The notes: generated from the sequence alone by a model not told the origin. Positions 9,836-19,034 are shown, counted from the first letter of the stretch. The stretch is DNA of 35,434 nt from JBDIBB01 sp039812685 (GCA_039812685.1 JBDIBB010000034.1:1-35434); one strand, 5' to 3'. Made by a program: numbers and translations.

Positions 9836-10156
9836 ATGGCCGAGAAGATGACGCGTGGTCAGGTGCAGGATCTGCTGGCGAAGTTCGCGACCGAGAACCC
9901 GAAGTATCGCGATGCGCTCATCAAGAACCCGAAGGAGATGATCGAGAAGCAGTTCGCGACGAGCCTCGGCAACGTCAACGTGAAGGCCGTCGTCGAGACC
10001 GCCGACACGACCTACGTGGTGATCCCGCACATCGCCAAGGAGGGCGAGCTCAGCGACGCCGACCTCGAGAAGGTGGCGGGGGGCAAGGGCGACATCGAGG
10101 TGAACTGCCACCAGTACGGCGCGGCCAACATCTCGATGATGCAGATCAACCTGTAG
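9836..10156 (+). CDS. NHLP-type RiPP precursor peptide (nitrile hydratase-like leader)
   Basis: 106 residues. The leader matches the nitrile-hydratase-alpha-like leader peptide family: RGQVQDLLAKFATENPKYRD, KNPKEMIEKQF and TADTTYVVIPHIAK. It ends in LSDADLEKVAGG, a typical double-glycine cleavage site. The predicted core is KGDIEVNCHQYGAANISMMQ followed by INL, with one Cys and one Ser. Such peptides are normally modified by a maturase and exported by a peptidase-containing ABC transporter, but none of these lies in the window. The start is ATG at 9836 with AGGAG about 9 bases upstream. A terminator hairpin follows 22 bases after the stop. Leader identity is quite sure; whether a mature product is made is unknown. 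Confidence 0.85.
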   Translation: MAEKMTRGQVQDLLAKFATENPKYRDALIKNPKEMIEKQFATSLGNVNVKAVVETADTTYVVIPHIAKEGELSDADLEKVAGGKGDIEVNCHQYGAANISMMQINL

Positions 10157-10178
10157 GCGCCGGCCTCACAGGCAGCAC

Positions 10179-10206
10179 CGAAGGGCGGCCGACGGGCCGC
10201 CCTTCG
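10179..10206. terminator. Bidirectional terminator-like hairpin
   Basis: CGAAGGGCGGCC and GGCCGCCCTTCG form a perfect 12-bp stem with a GACG loop. It lies between the convergent precursor-peptide gene (stop at 10156) and aceK (stop at 10232), the expected place for a terminator shared by both strands. No long T-tract is present. Confidence 0.65.
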
Positions 10207-10231
10207 CGCGTACGACGACACGACGCGTCGC

Positions 10232-11953
10232 CTACCGCGTCAGGCGCCTGGAAGAAGGATAGGGCCAGATGTCGGGCAGGTGCCCCGCGCGGTGCTCTTC
10301 CTGCATCGCGATCCAGAAGTCGGGCGCCAGCAGATCGGCGTGCGCCTGCGCGAACAGGTCACGCAATCCCCCCCTGAGCCCCAGGAAGGTGAGCAGTTCC
10401 TCGGGGAAGACGTCGCGATCGTCGACGTGGAACCATGGCTCGGCCGAGATCTCGTCGTCGTAGCTGCGCGGCGGCGGCAACCGGCGGAAGCGGCACTCCG
10501 ACAACAGGCACAACTCGTCGTAGTCGTAGAAGATCACGCGCCCGTGCCGCGACACGCCGAAGTTCTTCACCAGCAGGTCGCCGGGGAAGATGTTGCTGGC
10601 CGCCAGGTCGCGGATGGCCAGCCCGTAGTCGATCACGGCGGCGCGCGCGAGCGCAGGCGGCGCCGACCCGAGGTAGAGGTCCAGCGGCGTGAGCCGGCGC
10701 TCCGTGTAGACGTGTTCGAAGGCGACGCTGTGGTCCTCGACGACCACCGAACCGGCGGCCTTCGCGACGAGCTCGTCGAGCAGCGCCGGCGAGAAGCGGC
10801 GCCGGTCGAATTTCAGGTGCTCGAACTCCTGGGCGTCCACGAGACGTCCGGCGCGGTCGTGCCCGAAGACGAAGGCGTACTTCTCGCGCACGCCGGCGCG
10901 CGTCGCGGTCTTCGGCGGCTCGAACCGATCGCGGATGATCTTGAAGACCGCGTCGAAGCCCGGCATGGTGAAGACCACCATCACCATGCCGCGCGCGCCG
11001 GGCGCGATCTCGAACCGATCGTCGGTCGCCTCCAGGTGCGACAGCAGCGCGCGGTAGAACTCGGTCTTGCCGTGCTTGTTGTGGCCAATCGAGGCATAGA
11101 GCTCGGAGACCGGCTTGCGCGGCATGAGCTCGCGCAGGAAGGCCACCAGCGCCGACGGGCACGCCGTCTCCACGAGGAAGTAGGAGTGCGAGAAGCTGAA
11201 GACGATGCTGATGTCGTCTTCGGCGGTGAGCACGGCGTCCACGGCCACGCCAGACGGCGTGTTCACCAGCGCGATGGCCACCGGCGCGGTGCCAGCCAGC
11301 GTGTGCAGGCGCCCAACCAGGTACGCGCCCTTGTTGCGGAGGAAAGGAGTCCGCGCGAACTCCAGGGCGGTGACGGGGTGCCCGGCAGCGGTCGCCGAGA
11401 GTTCTCCGGCCACCGCCGCCACGTCGCCCTCGAAGCGCCGGAACGGCGACCGCCAGCGTCCGATCGCGAGCACCTGCTCCACGGCGCGGGCCAGCGACGG
11501 GGTGGCCGGGACGCTGACGGTCACCGCCGACTGGTCCACCCGCGGCGAGGGAGGCTCGGCCAGGGCGGAGGTGACGAACTCGATGTCGTGGTCCACGCCG
11601 ACCGTGTTGAACAGCCGCCGCGTCACCGAGTTGAAGAACGTCTCGGCCAGTTCCGCGTCGGAACGTCCGGCCACGCGTTCGAAGTAGGCGCGCCGCAGGC
11701 CGGGCCAGCCCTCGCGCACGCGCGCCTGCGCGCCGAGCCGCGACTCCAGATCGCGAATCACCTCGGCCAGCACCCCGGTGTAGAGGCCGAGCCTGGCGGT
11801 GCTGTCCTGCTGGATCCCCGCCCAGTTCCGCTCGTCGAAGTGATCCCGCGCACGCCGTGTGAGTCGCTGGAACTCGCCGGCGTAGGCCATCCACCCCTGC
11901 TCGATGCCGGCGGCCGCCTCGCGCGCCGTGGATTGGATCGAGCGACCAGCCAT
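10232..11953 (-). CDS. aceK: Isocitrate dehydrogenase kinase/phosphatase AceK
   Basis: 573 residues, close to the 578 of E. coli AceK. Recognisable family segments include FFNSVTRRLFNTVGVD, TPFLRNKGAYLVGR, YASIGHNKHGKTEFYR, GMVMVVFTMPGFDAVFKII, FKIIRDRF, VKNFGVSRHGRVIFYDYDEL and FWIAMQEEHRAGHLPDIWPY. AceK phosphorylates isocitrate dehydrogenase to switch it off and send isocitrate into the glyoxylate shunt, and reverses this as a phosphatase; it is cytoplasmic. The start is ATG at 11953 with an excellent GGAGGT four bases upstream. It is not next to aceA/aceB, unlike the enteric operon. The frame is open much further upstream, but that part is antiframe to the neighbouring membrane-protein gene. 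Confidence 0.96.
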   Translation of the reverse strand: MAGRSIQSTAREAAAGIEQGWMAYAGEFQRLTRRARDHFDERNWAGIQQDSTARLGLYTGVLAEVIRDLESRLGAQARVREGWPGLRRAYFERVAGRSDAELAETFFNSVTRRLFNTVGVDHDIEFVTSALAEPPSPRVDQSAVTVSVPATPSLARAVEQVLAIGRWRSPFRRFEGDVAAVAGELSATAAGHPVTALEFARTPFLRNKGAYLVGRLHTLAGTAPVAIALVNTPSGVAVDAVLTAEDDISIVFSFSHSYFLVETACPSALVAFLRELMPRKPVSELYASIGHNKHGKTEFYRALLSHLEATDDRFEIAPGARGMVMVVFTMPGFDAVFKIIRDRFEPPKTATRAGVREKYAFVFGHDRAGRLVDAQEFEHLKFDRRRFSPALLDELVAKAAGSVVVEDHSVAFEHVYTERRLTPLDLYLGSAPPALARAAVIDYGLAIRDLAASNIFPGDLLVKNFGVSRHGRVIFYDYDELCLLSECRFRRLPPPRSYDDEISAEPWFHVDDRDVFPEELLTFLGLRGGLRDLFAQAHADLLAPDFWIAMQEEHRAGHLPDIWPYPSSRRLTR

Positions 11954-11988
11954 GTCACCTCCGGTGGAGGCCGCTGACAGGGCCCCCG

Positions 11989-14805
11989 TCACGGGAACCG
12001 GACGAAGACGCCGAGGAAACGACGGTCGCGCGCCGCCGGGTCGCGCTCGATCGGCACGAACCCTCCGTCGGTGGTGACGCGCAGGTCGAGCGCGCCGTCC
12101 GCGTCCACCGCCGGCAGTTCGACGTCCGACTCCTCGTCGGCGGCAAGCGGCACCCGCCGCGTCCAGCCGGCGCCCGACAGCACGGCGGTGATGGCATTGG
12201 GCCCGTTGCGCAGGCGCACGCGGACGGGCCCCGCCTCTCTCGGCACCACGGTGACGGCGGCCACGCGCCTGGCCGCGGTCCACACGCCATCGGTCTCGAG
12301 CCAGGACAGTTCGTCGTGGCTGAAGACGTCGGCGCCGGGGTACCGCTGCGCGGCGAGCACCTGGCCCACGCGGACGCGCCGGTTGGCGTCGACCACCGAC
12401 AGCGGCGTCACCTCCAGCCGCCGCACCGCGCCGGCCACCTCGCGCGAGGCCTCGAACCCGACGAAGTTCGCGTCGACGGGCCACTCGAACTCGCCGGTCC
12501 ACGTACCGCCGCTTCCGGGCAGTTCGAACCGCGCATACGGCGGTCCGATCCGCCCGAGACGCAGCGCGACGCCGCGATCGCCGGCCGCGATCGGCTGGAA
12601 GGCCATCGTCACCCGGTAGCGGCCAGCCGGCAGGCTGAGGCGCATGTTCAGCAGCACCGGTACCGGCTGCGGGTCGGTGCGCAGGCCGGGCGTGGCGATC
12701 AGCCGCACGCGCGACAGGGCCGCTCCGGCACGCTCCACGCCGAAGGGATCGTAGTGAACGGCCAGCGGCCGGCTGGTGGACGAGTAGGCATCGAGGATCG
12801 CCGACCGCGAGCCGGCACCCGCCGGCTGCCGATCCGGCATGGTCGCAAAGACCCTGGGCACCAGGACGGCGCCCACCACGATCACGAGCGGGGCGGCCAC
12901 GGCCGCCCGCAGGCTGCCGGCCGCCCGTGCGCGTGCGTCCTCGCCCTTCTCGCGCATCACCCACCAGGCGCCGGCGCCCGCCACGGCGAGCCAGAGCGCG
13001 GTCACCGGCAGCGCCTGCGCGAAGTGCTGGGCAATGTAGGACGGCGCGACGCGCCACAGGGGGTACGGCCCGCCGAGCCACTGCAGCATCCGCGACAGCC
13101 CGCCGCGCGTGCTGGCGACCAGCAGCCCCTCCTGCACCGTGACCGCCACCACGCACACCGACGGTCCGATCGCGGCCAGCAGCCACACCCAGGCGCGCGC
13201 GCCGGCGCCGCGCGCGCGGGCCGCAAACCACGCGACGGGCAACATCCACAGCAGCACGCCGGAGGCGACGGGCCGTCCAGGCGAGGCATCGCCCCACCAC
13301 AACCGGAACGCGCCCACCGCGAGCAGCAGCGCCGCGAAGACCGCCGTCATCTCGATCGCGACGCGCCGCGGCGCGCCGCCGTGCCGCCACATCGACCACA
13401 GTCCGGCGAACCCGGCGAGCAGCACCGGCGCGTAGGTGACGATGCCGTATTCCTGGTCGAAGAGCAGGCCTGGCGCACCGAAACCGAGATACCGCGGGCT
13501 GGTCTGCAGCAGAGCGCCGTAGGGCGCCGATGGCAGGGGACTGCCCCAGATCCACTGGAAGAAGGCGAACCACGCCGCCGCGCCGATCGCCCCGGGCACC
13601 GCGATGCCTGCCAGCCGTGGCCACGCCATCCTCCAGCGGGCGGCGGGTGGGCCAGAAGACGGCGCCGCGATGGGCCAGACGGCGCGCGCGCCGGCCACGA
13701 CCGCGAGGGCCGCCGTCATCAGCACATACTTCGACGCCAGCCAGGGCAGCGCGGCGAGCGCCAGACCCGTCAGCCACCAGCGCGCCACGCCCGTACCCCC
13801 ATCGTCGTCGCGCGGCAGCCCCGTGCCGAAGGCGAACACCACCAGCAGGCTCCCCACGACCTCCGGGTAGACGCTGAAGGCGTTGAAGACAAACGGCACG
13901 CTCAGCGCGATGCCGAGCCAGGCGAGCGTGGCGGCCTCGGCGCTGCCGGCGATGCGCCTGGCGAGGCGCCACGCGCCGGCCGCGGCGCCCGCGCCCGTCA
14001 GCACCAGCGCCAGCACCACCAGGCGATAGCCGCCCGCGGCATACACCGGCGCCAGGAGCACGGGCAGGCCGATCGGATGAATCGAGTAGACCTCCCCGTC
14101 GCGTCCTCGCGTGAGGTAGTGGGGCTGCAGATCGCGATCGAAGTACTCGCGGTAGTCGCCGCGATCGTGGTTGTTCTGGATGCGCAGATCGCCGTCGCGC
14201 CACAGGCTCTGCGCGATGACGAGGTAGTGCGGTTCGTCACCGCTCGGCAGCAGCGGCGTGCTGGTGATGCGCCAGGCGGCGGCACCGATGCCGACGGCTC
14301 CCGCCACGAACACCGCCCAGGGGGCCATGCGGCGGCGGCGCATCACCGGGCCGGCGCCGACCGGACGCTCAGCGACCCAGGTCAGGCTGTCGAGAAGCGC
14401 CAGCACGAGCAACCCGATCCAGACCATCAACGACAGGGGCGCGGTCAGCAGAAGCAGCGGCCGCACCCGATCGGGCAGCCAGGGTAGCCAGGGCAGCAGC
14501 AGGAGCGCGCTGGCGTAGAGCGGCGCCAGCAGCCCGTGAGGGGCGCTGCTCGACGTCGCGACGTCATCCACTCCCTGACTGCGCCACCGCCGGCGGCGCC
14601 AGCGAGTCATGATCTCCAGCCACGCGATGAGTGCGGCCAGGGTGAGCAGCACGGTCGGCAGCCAGGTGACGGGCGGGGCCAGCAGCGCCAGCCGCATCCC
14701 GTCGGCGTTGCCGGCAACGACCTCGATAACGCCGCGAGAACACCACGCGGCCGTGCCAACTACGGCGGAAAGCGCGGCCAGGGAGGGAAGCTGTCGCGAC
14801 GTCAC
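11989..14805 (-). CDS. Large membrane protein, GT-C glycosyltransferase-like
   Basis: About 938 residues with roughly a dozen membrane segments in the first two thirds and a soluble, beta-rich C-terminal region of some 250 residues. After an early membrane segment comes LLPSGDEPHYLVIAQSLWRD; an acidic DE pair in this first periplasmic loop is typical of GT-C (PMT/ArnT-like) lipid-sugar glycosyltransferases. A second loop carries DRGDYREYFDRDLQPHYL and GEVYSIHPIGLPVLLAP. The role is probably transfer of sugars at the periplasmic face; the substrate is unknown. GTG 14805 was chosen because TAGGATG lies eight bases upstream and a hydrophobic segment follows soon after; the frame is open to 14979. 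aceK follows 35 bases downstream and may be cotranscribed. Identification is by topology and motif only. Confidence 0.6.
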   Translation of the reverse strand: MTSRQLPSLAALSAVVGTAAWCSRGVIEVVAGNADGMRLALLAPPVTWLPTVLLTLAALIAWLEIMTRWRRRRWRSQGVDDVATSSSAPHGLLAPLYASALLLLPWLPWLPDRVRPLLLLTAPLSLMVWIGLLVLALLDSLTWVAERPVGAGPVMRRRRMAPWAVFVAGAVGIGAAAWRITSTPLLPSGDEPHYLVIAQSLWRDGDLRIQNNHDRGDYREYFDRDLQPHYLTRGRDGEVYSIHPIGLPVLLAPVYAAGGYRLVVLALVLTGAGAAAGAWRLARRIAGSAEAATLAWLGIALSVPFVFNAFSVYPEVVGSLLVVFAFGTGLPRDDDGGTGVARWWLTGLALAALPWLASKYVLMTAALAVVAGARAVWPIAAPSSGPPAARWRMAWPRLAGIAVPGAIGAAAWFAFFQWIWGSPLPSAPYGALLQTSPRYLGFGAPGLLFDQEYGIVTYAPVLLAGFAGLWSMWRHGGAPRRVAIEMTAVFAALLLAVGAFRLWWGDASPGRPVASGVLLWMLPVAWFAARARGAGARAWVWLLAAIGPSVCVVAVTVQEGLLVASTRGGLSRMLQWLGGPYPLWRVAPSYIAQHFAQALPVTALWLAVAGAGAWWVMREKGEDARARAAGSLRAAVAAPLVIVVGAVLVPRVFATMPDRQPAGAGSRSAILDAYSSTSRPLAVHYDPFGVERAGAALSRVRLIATPGLRTDPQPVPVLLNMRLSLPAGRYRVTMAFQPIAAGDRGVALRLGRIGPPYARFELPGSGGTWTGEFEWPVDANFVGFEASREVAGAVRRLEVTPLSVVDANRRVRVGQVLAAQRYPGADVFSHDELSWLETDGVWTAARRVAAVTVVPREAGPVRVRLRNGPNAITAVLSGAGWTRRVPLAADEESDVELPAVDADGALDLRVTTDGGFVPIERDPAARDRRFLGVFVRFP

Positions 14806-14996
14806 GTCGGGGCATCCTATCGTACGGCCTGGATCGGGCCCGCGAACCGCGCGCGCGGAGCCCATCCGGGCCTGGTGAACGCGCAGCGCCGAAGCCACCG
14901 GTGCTACGATCGCAGGGCGTCTTTCGCGCGCCGCCGCCGGCCCACCGGATTCCCCGGTGTGTGGCGGGGCCCGGCCCATTCCCCGGACGGTCCATC

Positions 14997-15443
14997 ATGT
15001 TCACACGCTGCTCGACGATGGCGGCTACCCTGCTGCTCGTCCCGCTCACGGCCGGCGCCCAGGCGCCGCCGGCGCTCGTGGCCAGCCAGGCCTGGGTGCG
15101 CGAGGCTCCCGCGTCACGTCCCACCTCGGCCGCCTACCTCGTCCTCGAAAACACCTCGGCCGCCGATCTCACCGTCGTCTCGGCGTCCACTCCGGCCGCC
15201 AGAGTGGTGGAACTGCACGAGATGCGGGAAGAGGACGGCAAGATGCGGATGCGCAAGGTCGAGAAGCTGGTGGTGCCCGCCAGCGGGCGCATCGAGCTGA
15301 AGCCCGGGGGGCTGCACGTGATGCTGTTCGAACTCACGGGCGCACTGGAGGCCGGCAAGACGGTACCGTTCACGTTCACGCTGGCCGACGGCTCCACCCT
15401 GAAGGTGGACGCCGAGGTCCGCGCAGGTGGGGGCATGCGTTGA
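14997..15443 (+). CDS. PCuAC-type periplasmic copper chaperone
   Basis: 148 residues: a signal peptide (about 1-22, ending GAQA) followed by a PCuA(C) domain. Potential Cu(I) ligands follow the family pattern H-x-M-x(n)-M-x-M ... H-x-M: H74, M76, M83, M85, then H107 and M109. These proteins hand Cu(I) to the CuA or CuB site of cytochrome oxidase, often with a Sco protein. The sco gene starts inside its stop codon, which strengthens the assignment. ATG 14997 has GGACGG a few bases upstream and gives a well-placed signal peptide. Confidence 0.9.
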   Translation: MFTRCSTMAATLLLVPLTAGAQAPPALVASQAWVREAPASRPTSAAYLVLENTSAADLTVVSASTPAARVVELHEMREEDGKMRMRKVEKLVVPASGRIELKPGGLHVMLFELTGALEAGKTVPFTFTLADGSTLKVDAEVRAGGGMR

Positions 15444-16108
15444 CGAGCGGCCCCCCCGGCCCGCGCCCCCGGCCCGGCGTTCAGGAACCGGGAGCGGACC
15501 GCTGGCGGCCCGCAGCGAGGCTGACGGCCGCCGCGGCGGCCGTCGCGGCGCTGGCCGCCGGCTGCGGGTCGGGGCCACTGCCGTCGGCGACCCGTACGCC
15601 GCCGGCGCTCGAACTGCAGACGTTCGACTTCGGCGGCGACTTCGAGCTGCCGGCGCACACGGGCCGGATCTTCCGGCTTGCCGACGTGCGCGGCAGGGCC
15701 GTGCTGCTCTTCTTCGGCTACACCTACTGCCCCGACATCTGCCCCACCACCCTGCAGACGATGGCAGAGGTGGAGAAGCTGCTGGGCCCGGAGAAGCAGC
15801 GGCTGCAGACCGTGTTCGTCAGCGTGGATCCGGAACGCGACACGCTGCCGCGCCTGAAGGAGTACGTCGAGCACTTCGGCATCAACGCGGTGGCGGTGAC
15901 CGCGCCGCCGGCGCAGCTCGATCCCATCGTCAAGCAGTATGCGGCCTACTACGAGAAGCAGCCGTCGGATTCAGCGATGGGTTATCTCGTCGATCACACG
16001 TCGCGGCTCTATCTGATCGATCCGCGGGGGCGGATTCGTTACCTGTTCCGATACGGCGACGAGGCGAAGGCGATCGCGGCGGGTGTCGGGCAGGTGCTGG
16101 CGGAGTAG
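15440..16108 (+). CDS. Sco1/SenC family cytochrome oxidase copper-assembly lipoprotein
   Basis: 222 residues from a TTG at 15440 that overlaps the stop of the PCuAC gene (TTGA), implying coupled translation. The N-terminus is a lipoprotein signal with lipobox LAAGC (Cys42). A thioredoxin-like Sco domain follows with FFGYTYCPDICPTT (Cys97, Cys101) and the conserved His in YLVDHTSRLYLID (His186), the Cu-binding triad of Sco proteins. It is expected to be anchored in a membrane and to metallate or reduce the CuA site of cytochrome c oxidase together with PCuAC. The TTG start is inferred from the overlap and the need for a signal peptide. Confidence 0.92.
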   Translation: MTSGPPGPRPRPGVQEPGADRWRPAARLTAAAAAVAALAAGCGSGPLPSATRTPPALELQTFDFGGDFELPAHTGRIFRLADVRGRAVLLFFGYTYCPDICPTTLQTMAEVEKLLGPEKQRLQTVFVSVDPERDTLPRLKEYVEHFGINAVAVTAPPAQLDPIVKQYAAYYEKQPSDSAMGYLVDHTSRLYLIDPRGRIRYLFRYGDEAKAIAAGVGQVLAE

Positions 16109-16203
16109 CCGGCGCCGCAGGACTCCGCTGGCCGGCCCTCTGCGTCCTACGCGCCGGGTTCCGGCCCGCCGGATCCGGCGAACCGGCTCCCCCGTTCCAC
16201 TGC

Positions 16204-17166
16204 TCAGCGGGGCGCGAGCGTGCTCTCGCGCGTGCAGGTCATGTCGAGCCCGAGGCGCCGCGCGAAGACGCCCGGCGATTCCTCTGCCTCCGGATCGATC
16301 CACGCCACGACGATGCCGCCGGGGACTCGCGTGAGCGCCGGCCGTCGGGGGCTCTCGGCGACGGTGGCCAGCGTGTATGCCGCATCGAAGCCCGGCGCGG
16401 CACCGCCCGTGATGTTCCAGTCCACCCACGCGCGCCTGACGACCAGCGAGATGCGGCCGGCGCCGGCCCGCTCGCGCCACAGCAGCGCCAGCGCGCCGTG
16501 GTCATCGACGGTGGCAACCGGGTCGCCCACGGCGGCGGTGGGGATCGGCACATGCTGGATCCCGGCGGTCCGCCGCGTCCCGCTCGCCGCGACGGCCAGC
16601 GTCCCCGGTGCCACCGCGGTCTCGCTGGCCATCGGCTCCCACCGCTCGGGAAACACCGTTTCGGCAGGCATGTCGCGCGAATCGATCTCGACGTAACCGC
16701 GCCCGCCGTCGCGTGAACGCCAGGCTCGCGTCGCGGGCGCGTGACCGGCGCTCACCCGTACCCAGACCTGCGACGCGCCGGCCTGCGTGCCGGGCGCCGC
16801 CGCGCCGACGCCGACCTCGGCGCGCAGCGCACCTGGCGCGACGTCGTGTTCCACGGGAATCGTTCCGACGATGACCGGGGCATCGAAGCTCGCGCCGGCG
16901 TCGCGGCTCGTCGCGCTCTTCACGGTGACGGGCGTGCCGTCGCCCGACGCCTCGATCCAGGCGACCACGACTGTGTCGCCCCACGCATCGACCGCGGGCG
17001 CCCCGGCGTCCTCCGCGAGGCGCGCGACCGTGACCGTGCGGCCCGGACCGAGCGGGATGGCGGCCGGCTCGACCGTCTTCACCGGTGCGCCAGACCATTG
17101 GCCGCAGGCCGCGCACAGCACCAGGAAGGGAGCGGCGACCCACCCCGCGTACGTCCGTCGAGGCAT
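16204..17166 (-). CDS. Predicted lipoprotein with BNR/sialidase-like beta-propeller features
   Basis: About 320 residues. MPRRTYAGWVAAPFLVLCAAC is a clear lipoprotein signal peptide. The mature part has repeats of the type TSRDAGASFDAPV and WRSRDGGRGYVEI, like the Asp-box/BNR repeats of sialidase-like beta-propellers, together with VVVAWIEASGDG and GIVVAWIDPEAEE. No catalytic residues are recognisable, so an enzymatic role is not claimed. The start could also be GTG 17187; neither has a good Shine-Dalgarno, and ATG 17166 gives a normal signal length. It directly follows sppA on the same strand and may share its transcript. It converges with the sco gene across a 95-base gap. Confidence 0.65.
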   Translation of the reverse strand: MPRRTYAGWVAAPFLVLCAACGQWSGAPVKTVEPAAIPLGPGRTVTVARLAEDAGAPAVDAWGDTVVVAWIEASGDGTPVTVKSATSRDAGASFDAPVIVGTIPVEHDVAPGALRAEVGVGAAAPGTQAGASQVWVRVSAGHAPATRAWRSRDGGRGYVEIDSRDMPAETVFPERWEPMASETAVAPGTLAVAASGTRRTAGIQHVPIPTAAVGDPVATVDDHGALALLWRERAGAGRISLVVRRAWVDWNITGGAAPGFDAAYTLATVAESPRRPALTRVPGGIVVAWIDPEAEESPGVFARRLGLDMTCTRESTLAPR

Positions 17167-17189
17167 CGCGCTGCGGGAGGCAGGCACGC

Positions 17190-18926
17190 CTAGCGAATCA
17201 CCGCGAAGGGCAGCAGCGCCAGCGGCTCACCCCGCTTGAAGAGCCGCATCGGGACGGTGACGGCCGACAGCACGCGCTGTTCCTCGTCGGAGAGGAACGC
17301 GCTGAGCACCTGCCGCCGCGCCTCCGCGCTGCCGAAGGGGTGGAGCAGCGATTCGTAGAACCCGCGCGGCGGCGGGTAGTTGACCAGTTCCACCTCGGCG
17401 TCCTCGTCCATGCCGGCCGCCTTCTTCGCGAGAGCCAGCGCGCGGTCGAAGCCGCCGAGCTCGTCGACCAGGCCGCGATCCTTCGCCTGGCGTCCGGTCC
17501 ACACCCGTCCCTGCGCCAGCTCCTCGACGCGCTCGCGCGACAGGTTGCGCGACTCGGCGACCAGACCCACGAAGTGATCGTAGAAGGCCTGAATCTGCTC
17601 CTGCATGCGCTCGCGTTCCTCGTCGGAGAAGGGGCGCACCGGCGAGTTCATCTCCGCCATGCGGCCCTGCGACACGCCGTCGACGGCGGCGCCCACCTTC
17701 TCGAGCGCGCCGCCGATGGCGAACTTCCCCGTGTAGATGCCGATCGACCCCGTGAGCGTCCCCGGCTGCGCGACGATCGTGGCGGCGGGCGTGGCGACGT
17801 AGTAGCCGCCCGAGGCGGCGAGGTCGCCCATCGACACCACGATCGGCAGCTTCTTCTTCGTGATGGTGAGCTCGCGCCAGATCAGGTCGGAGGCGATCGT
17901 CGAACCACCCGGGCTGTCGATCCGCACCACCAGCGCCTTCAGCGACGAGTCCTTGCGGATGCGCTGCAGCGAGTCGACGATCGAGGCGGCGCCGGCCACC
18001 TGGCTGCCGTCCGCGCCCTCGCCGCTGCGGCCGCCGGCGATGGTGCCGTTGATGTGCAGCACGGCCACCCGGGCGCGACGGCCGAAGCCGGCCGCCGGCT
18101 TCATGTACTGGCCCGGATCGATGATGTCGGGTTCGGTCACCTTCACCCCGGCCAGCGATTCGAGTTCGTCCGGGTAGGCGAGGCCGTCGACCAGGCCCAC
18201 GCGCACCGCCTCGTCGGCGAGGAACGGGCCCTCGTCGATGAGCGCGCGCACCTCCGCGGGCGTCTTTCCGCGGGCCGAGGCCATGCCTTCCACGAGTTGG
18301 GCGAACGCCTCGTCGTTGAGCGACTTCGCCATCTCGCGGTGCGAGTCGGTGAAGCCCTTCTCGGTGAAGAGGTTCACCGCGGTCTTGTACTGGCCCACGT
18401 GCAGCATGTCGGGCACGACGCCGAGCTTGTCGAACGTGCCGCGGAGGAAGAGCTCGTACCAGGTGAGGCCGTCGAGGGCCACGCTGCTGGTGGGCAGGAC
18501 GAAGATCTTCTCGCAGGCCGTGGCGACGTAATACTCGGCGTCGCCGCCGTACGTGAGATAGGCGACGGCTGGCTTCTTCGAGGCTCGGAAGTCGAGGATC
18601 GCGTCGCGCAGCTCCTGCGCCTGCGCCCAGAACGCCGGCGCCGCGTCGGTGACGATGAGCAGTCCCTTGATGCGGGCGTCGGTGCGGGCGCGGCGGATGG
18701 CGGCGACGGTGTCGCGCAGCGTCGGGGTGCTGCCGCCGAGAAAACCGAAGCTGCGTGGCGGCGTCTCCGGGAGGCTGCCCTGCAGCGTCAGCACGAGGGT
18801 GGAGCCGCTGGGCACGGGCACCGGGCGCGCGACGGCGAGGTAGAGCGTCGCCATCGCGCCGGCGGAAACCAGCAACGCGAAGCCGATCAGGAAGAAGACG
18901 ATCCAGACGCCGCGGCGAGCAGCCAC
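17190..18926 (-). CDS. sppA: Signal peptide peptidase SppA, long (67K) type
   Basis: 578 residues from GTG 18926, the length of the two-domain E. coli-type SppA. An N-terminal membrane anchor (about 5-27) is followed by two ClpP-like domains. The N-terminal half carries VGQYKTAVN with the catalytic Lys; the C-terminal half carries VVRIDSPGGS and VSMGDLAASGGYYVA with the catalytic Ser. SppA is a membrane-bound Ser/Lys protease that degrades cleaved signal peptides, facing the periplasm. GTG 18926 is preferred over the upstream start at 18968 because GGGAGG lies five bases before it. A TATACT hexamer lies about 50 bases further upstream. Confidence 0.93.
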   Translation of the reverse strand: MAARRGVWIVFFLIGFALLVSAGAMATLYLAVARPVPVPSGSTLVLTLQGSLPETPPRSFGFLGGSTPTLRDTVAAIRRARTDARIKGLLIVTDAAPAFWAQAQELRDAILDFRASKKPAVAYLTYGGDAEYYVATACEKIFVLPTSSVALDGLTWYELFLRGTFDKLGVVPDMLHVGQYKTAVNLFTEKGFTDSHREMAKSLNDEAFAQLVEGMASARGKTPAEVRALIDEGPFLADEAVRVGLVDGLAYPDELESLAGVKVTEPDIIDPGQYMKPAAGFGRRARVAVLHINGTIAGGRSGEGADGSQVAGAASIVDSLQRIRKDSSLKALVVRIDSPGGSTIASDLIWRELTITKKKLPIVVSMGDLAASGGYYVATPAATIVAQPGTLTGSIGIYTGKFAIGGALEKVGAAVDGVSQGRMAEMNSPVRPFSDEERERMQEQIQAFYDHFVGLVAESRNLSRERVEELAQGRVWTGRQAKDRGLVDELGGFDRALALAKKAAGMDEDAEVELVNYPPPRGFYESLLHPFGSAEARRQVLSAFLSDEEQRVLSAVTVPMRLFKRGEPLALLPFAVIR

Positions 18927-18975
18927 GCATGCCTCCCGGGGAGCGATGCGGCCTGGAGCAGGACGCACCGATCGG

Positions 18976-18981
18976 AGTATA
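18976..18981 (-). promoter_or_regulatory. Candidate -10 element of sppA
   Basis: TATACT on the minus strand, 49 bases upstream of the chosen sppA start. I find no good -35 hexamer at 16-18 bases, so the assignment is weak. Confidence 0.3.
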
Positions 18982-19004
18982 CAGGGCTGCGGCCCGCCAC
19001 CGGC

Positions 19005-19034
19005 TCGACGCGGGGCGAAGGTTTCCGGTATACT
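19005..19034 (+). promoter_or_regulatory. Candidate promoter of tRNA-Leu
   Basis: TCGACG (19005-19010) and TATACT (19029-19034) are separated by 18 bases, and the tRNA begins 35 bases later. This spacing fits a sigma-70 promoter giving a short 5' leader. Confidence 0.5.

Noticed and set aside
10232..14203. 1323-codon open frame on the minus strand
   Set aside because: Only the last 573 codons are AceK. The upstream part is arginine-rich antiframe over the membrane-protein gene, and a strong ribosome site marks the aceK start at 11953.
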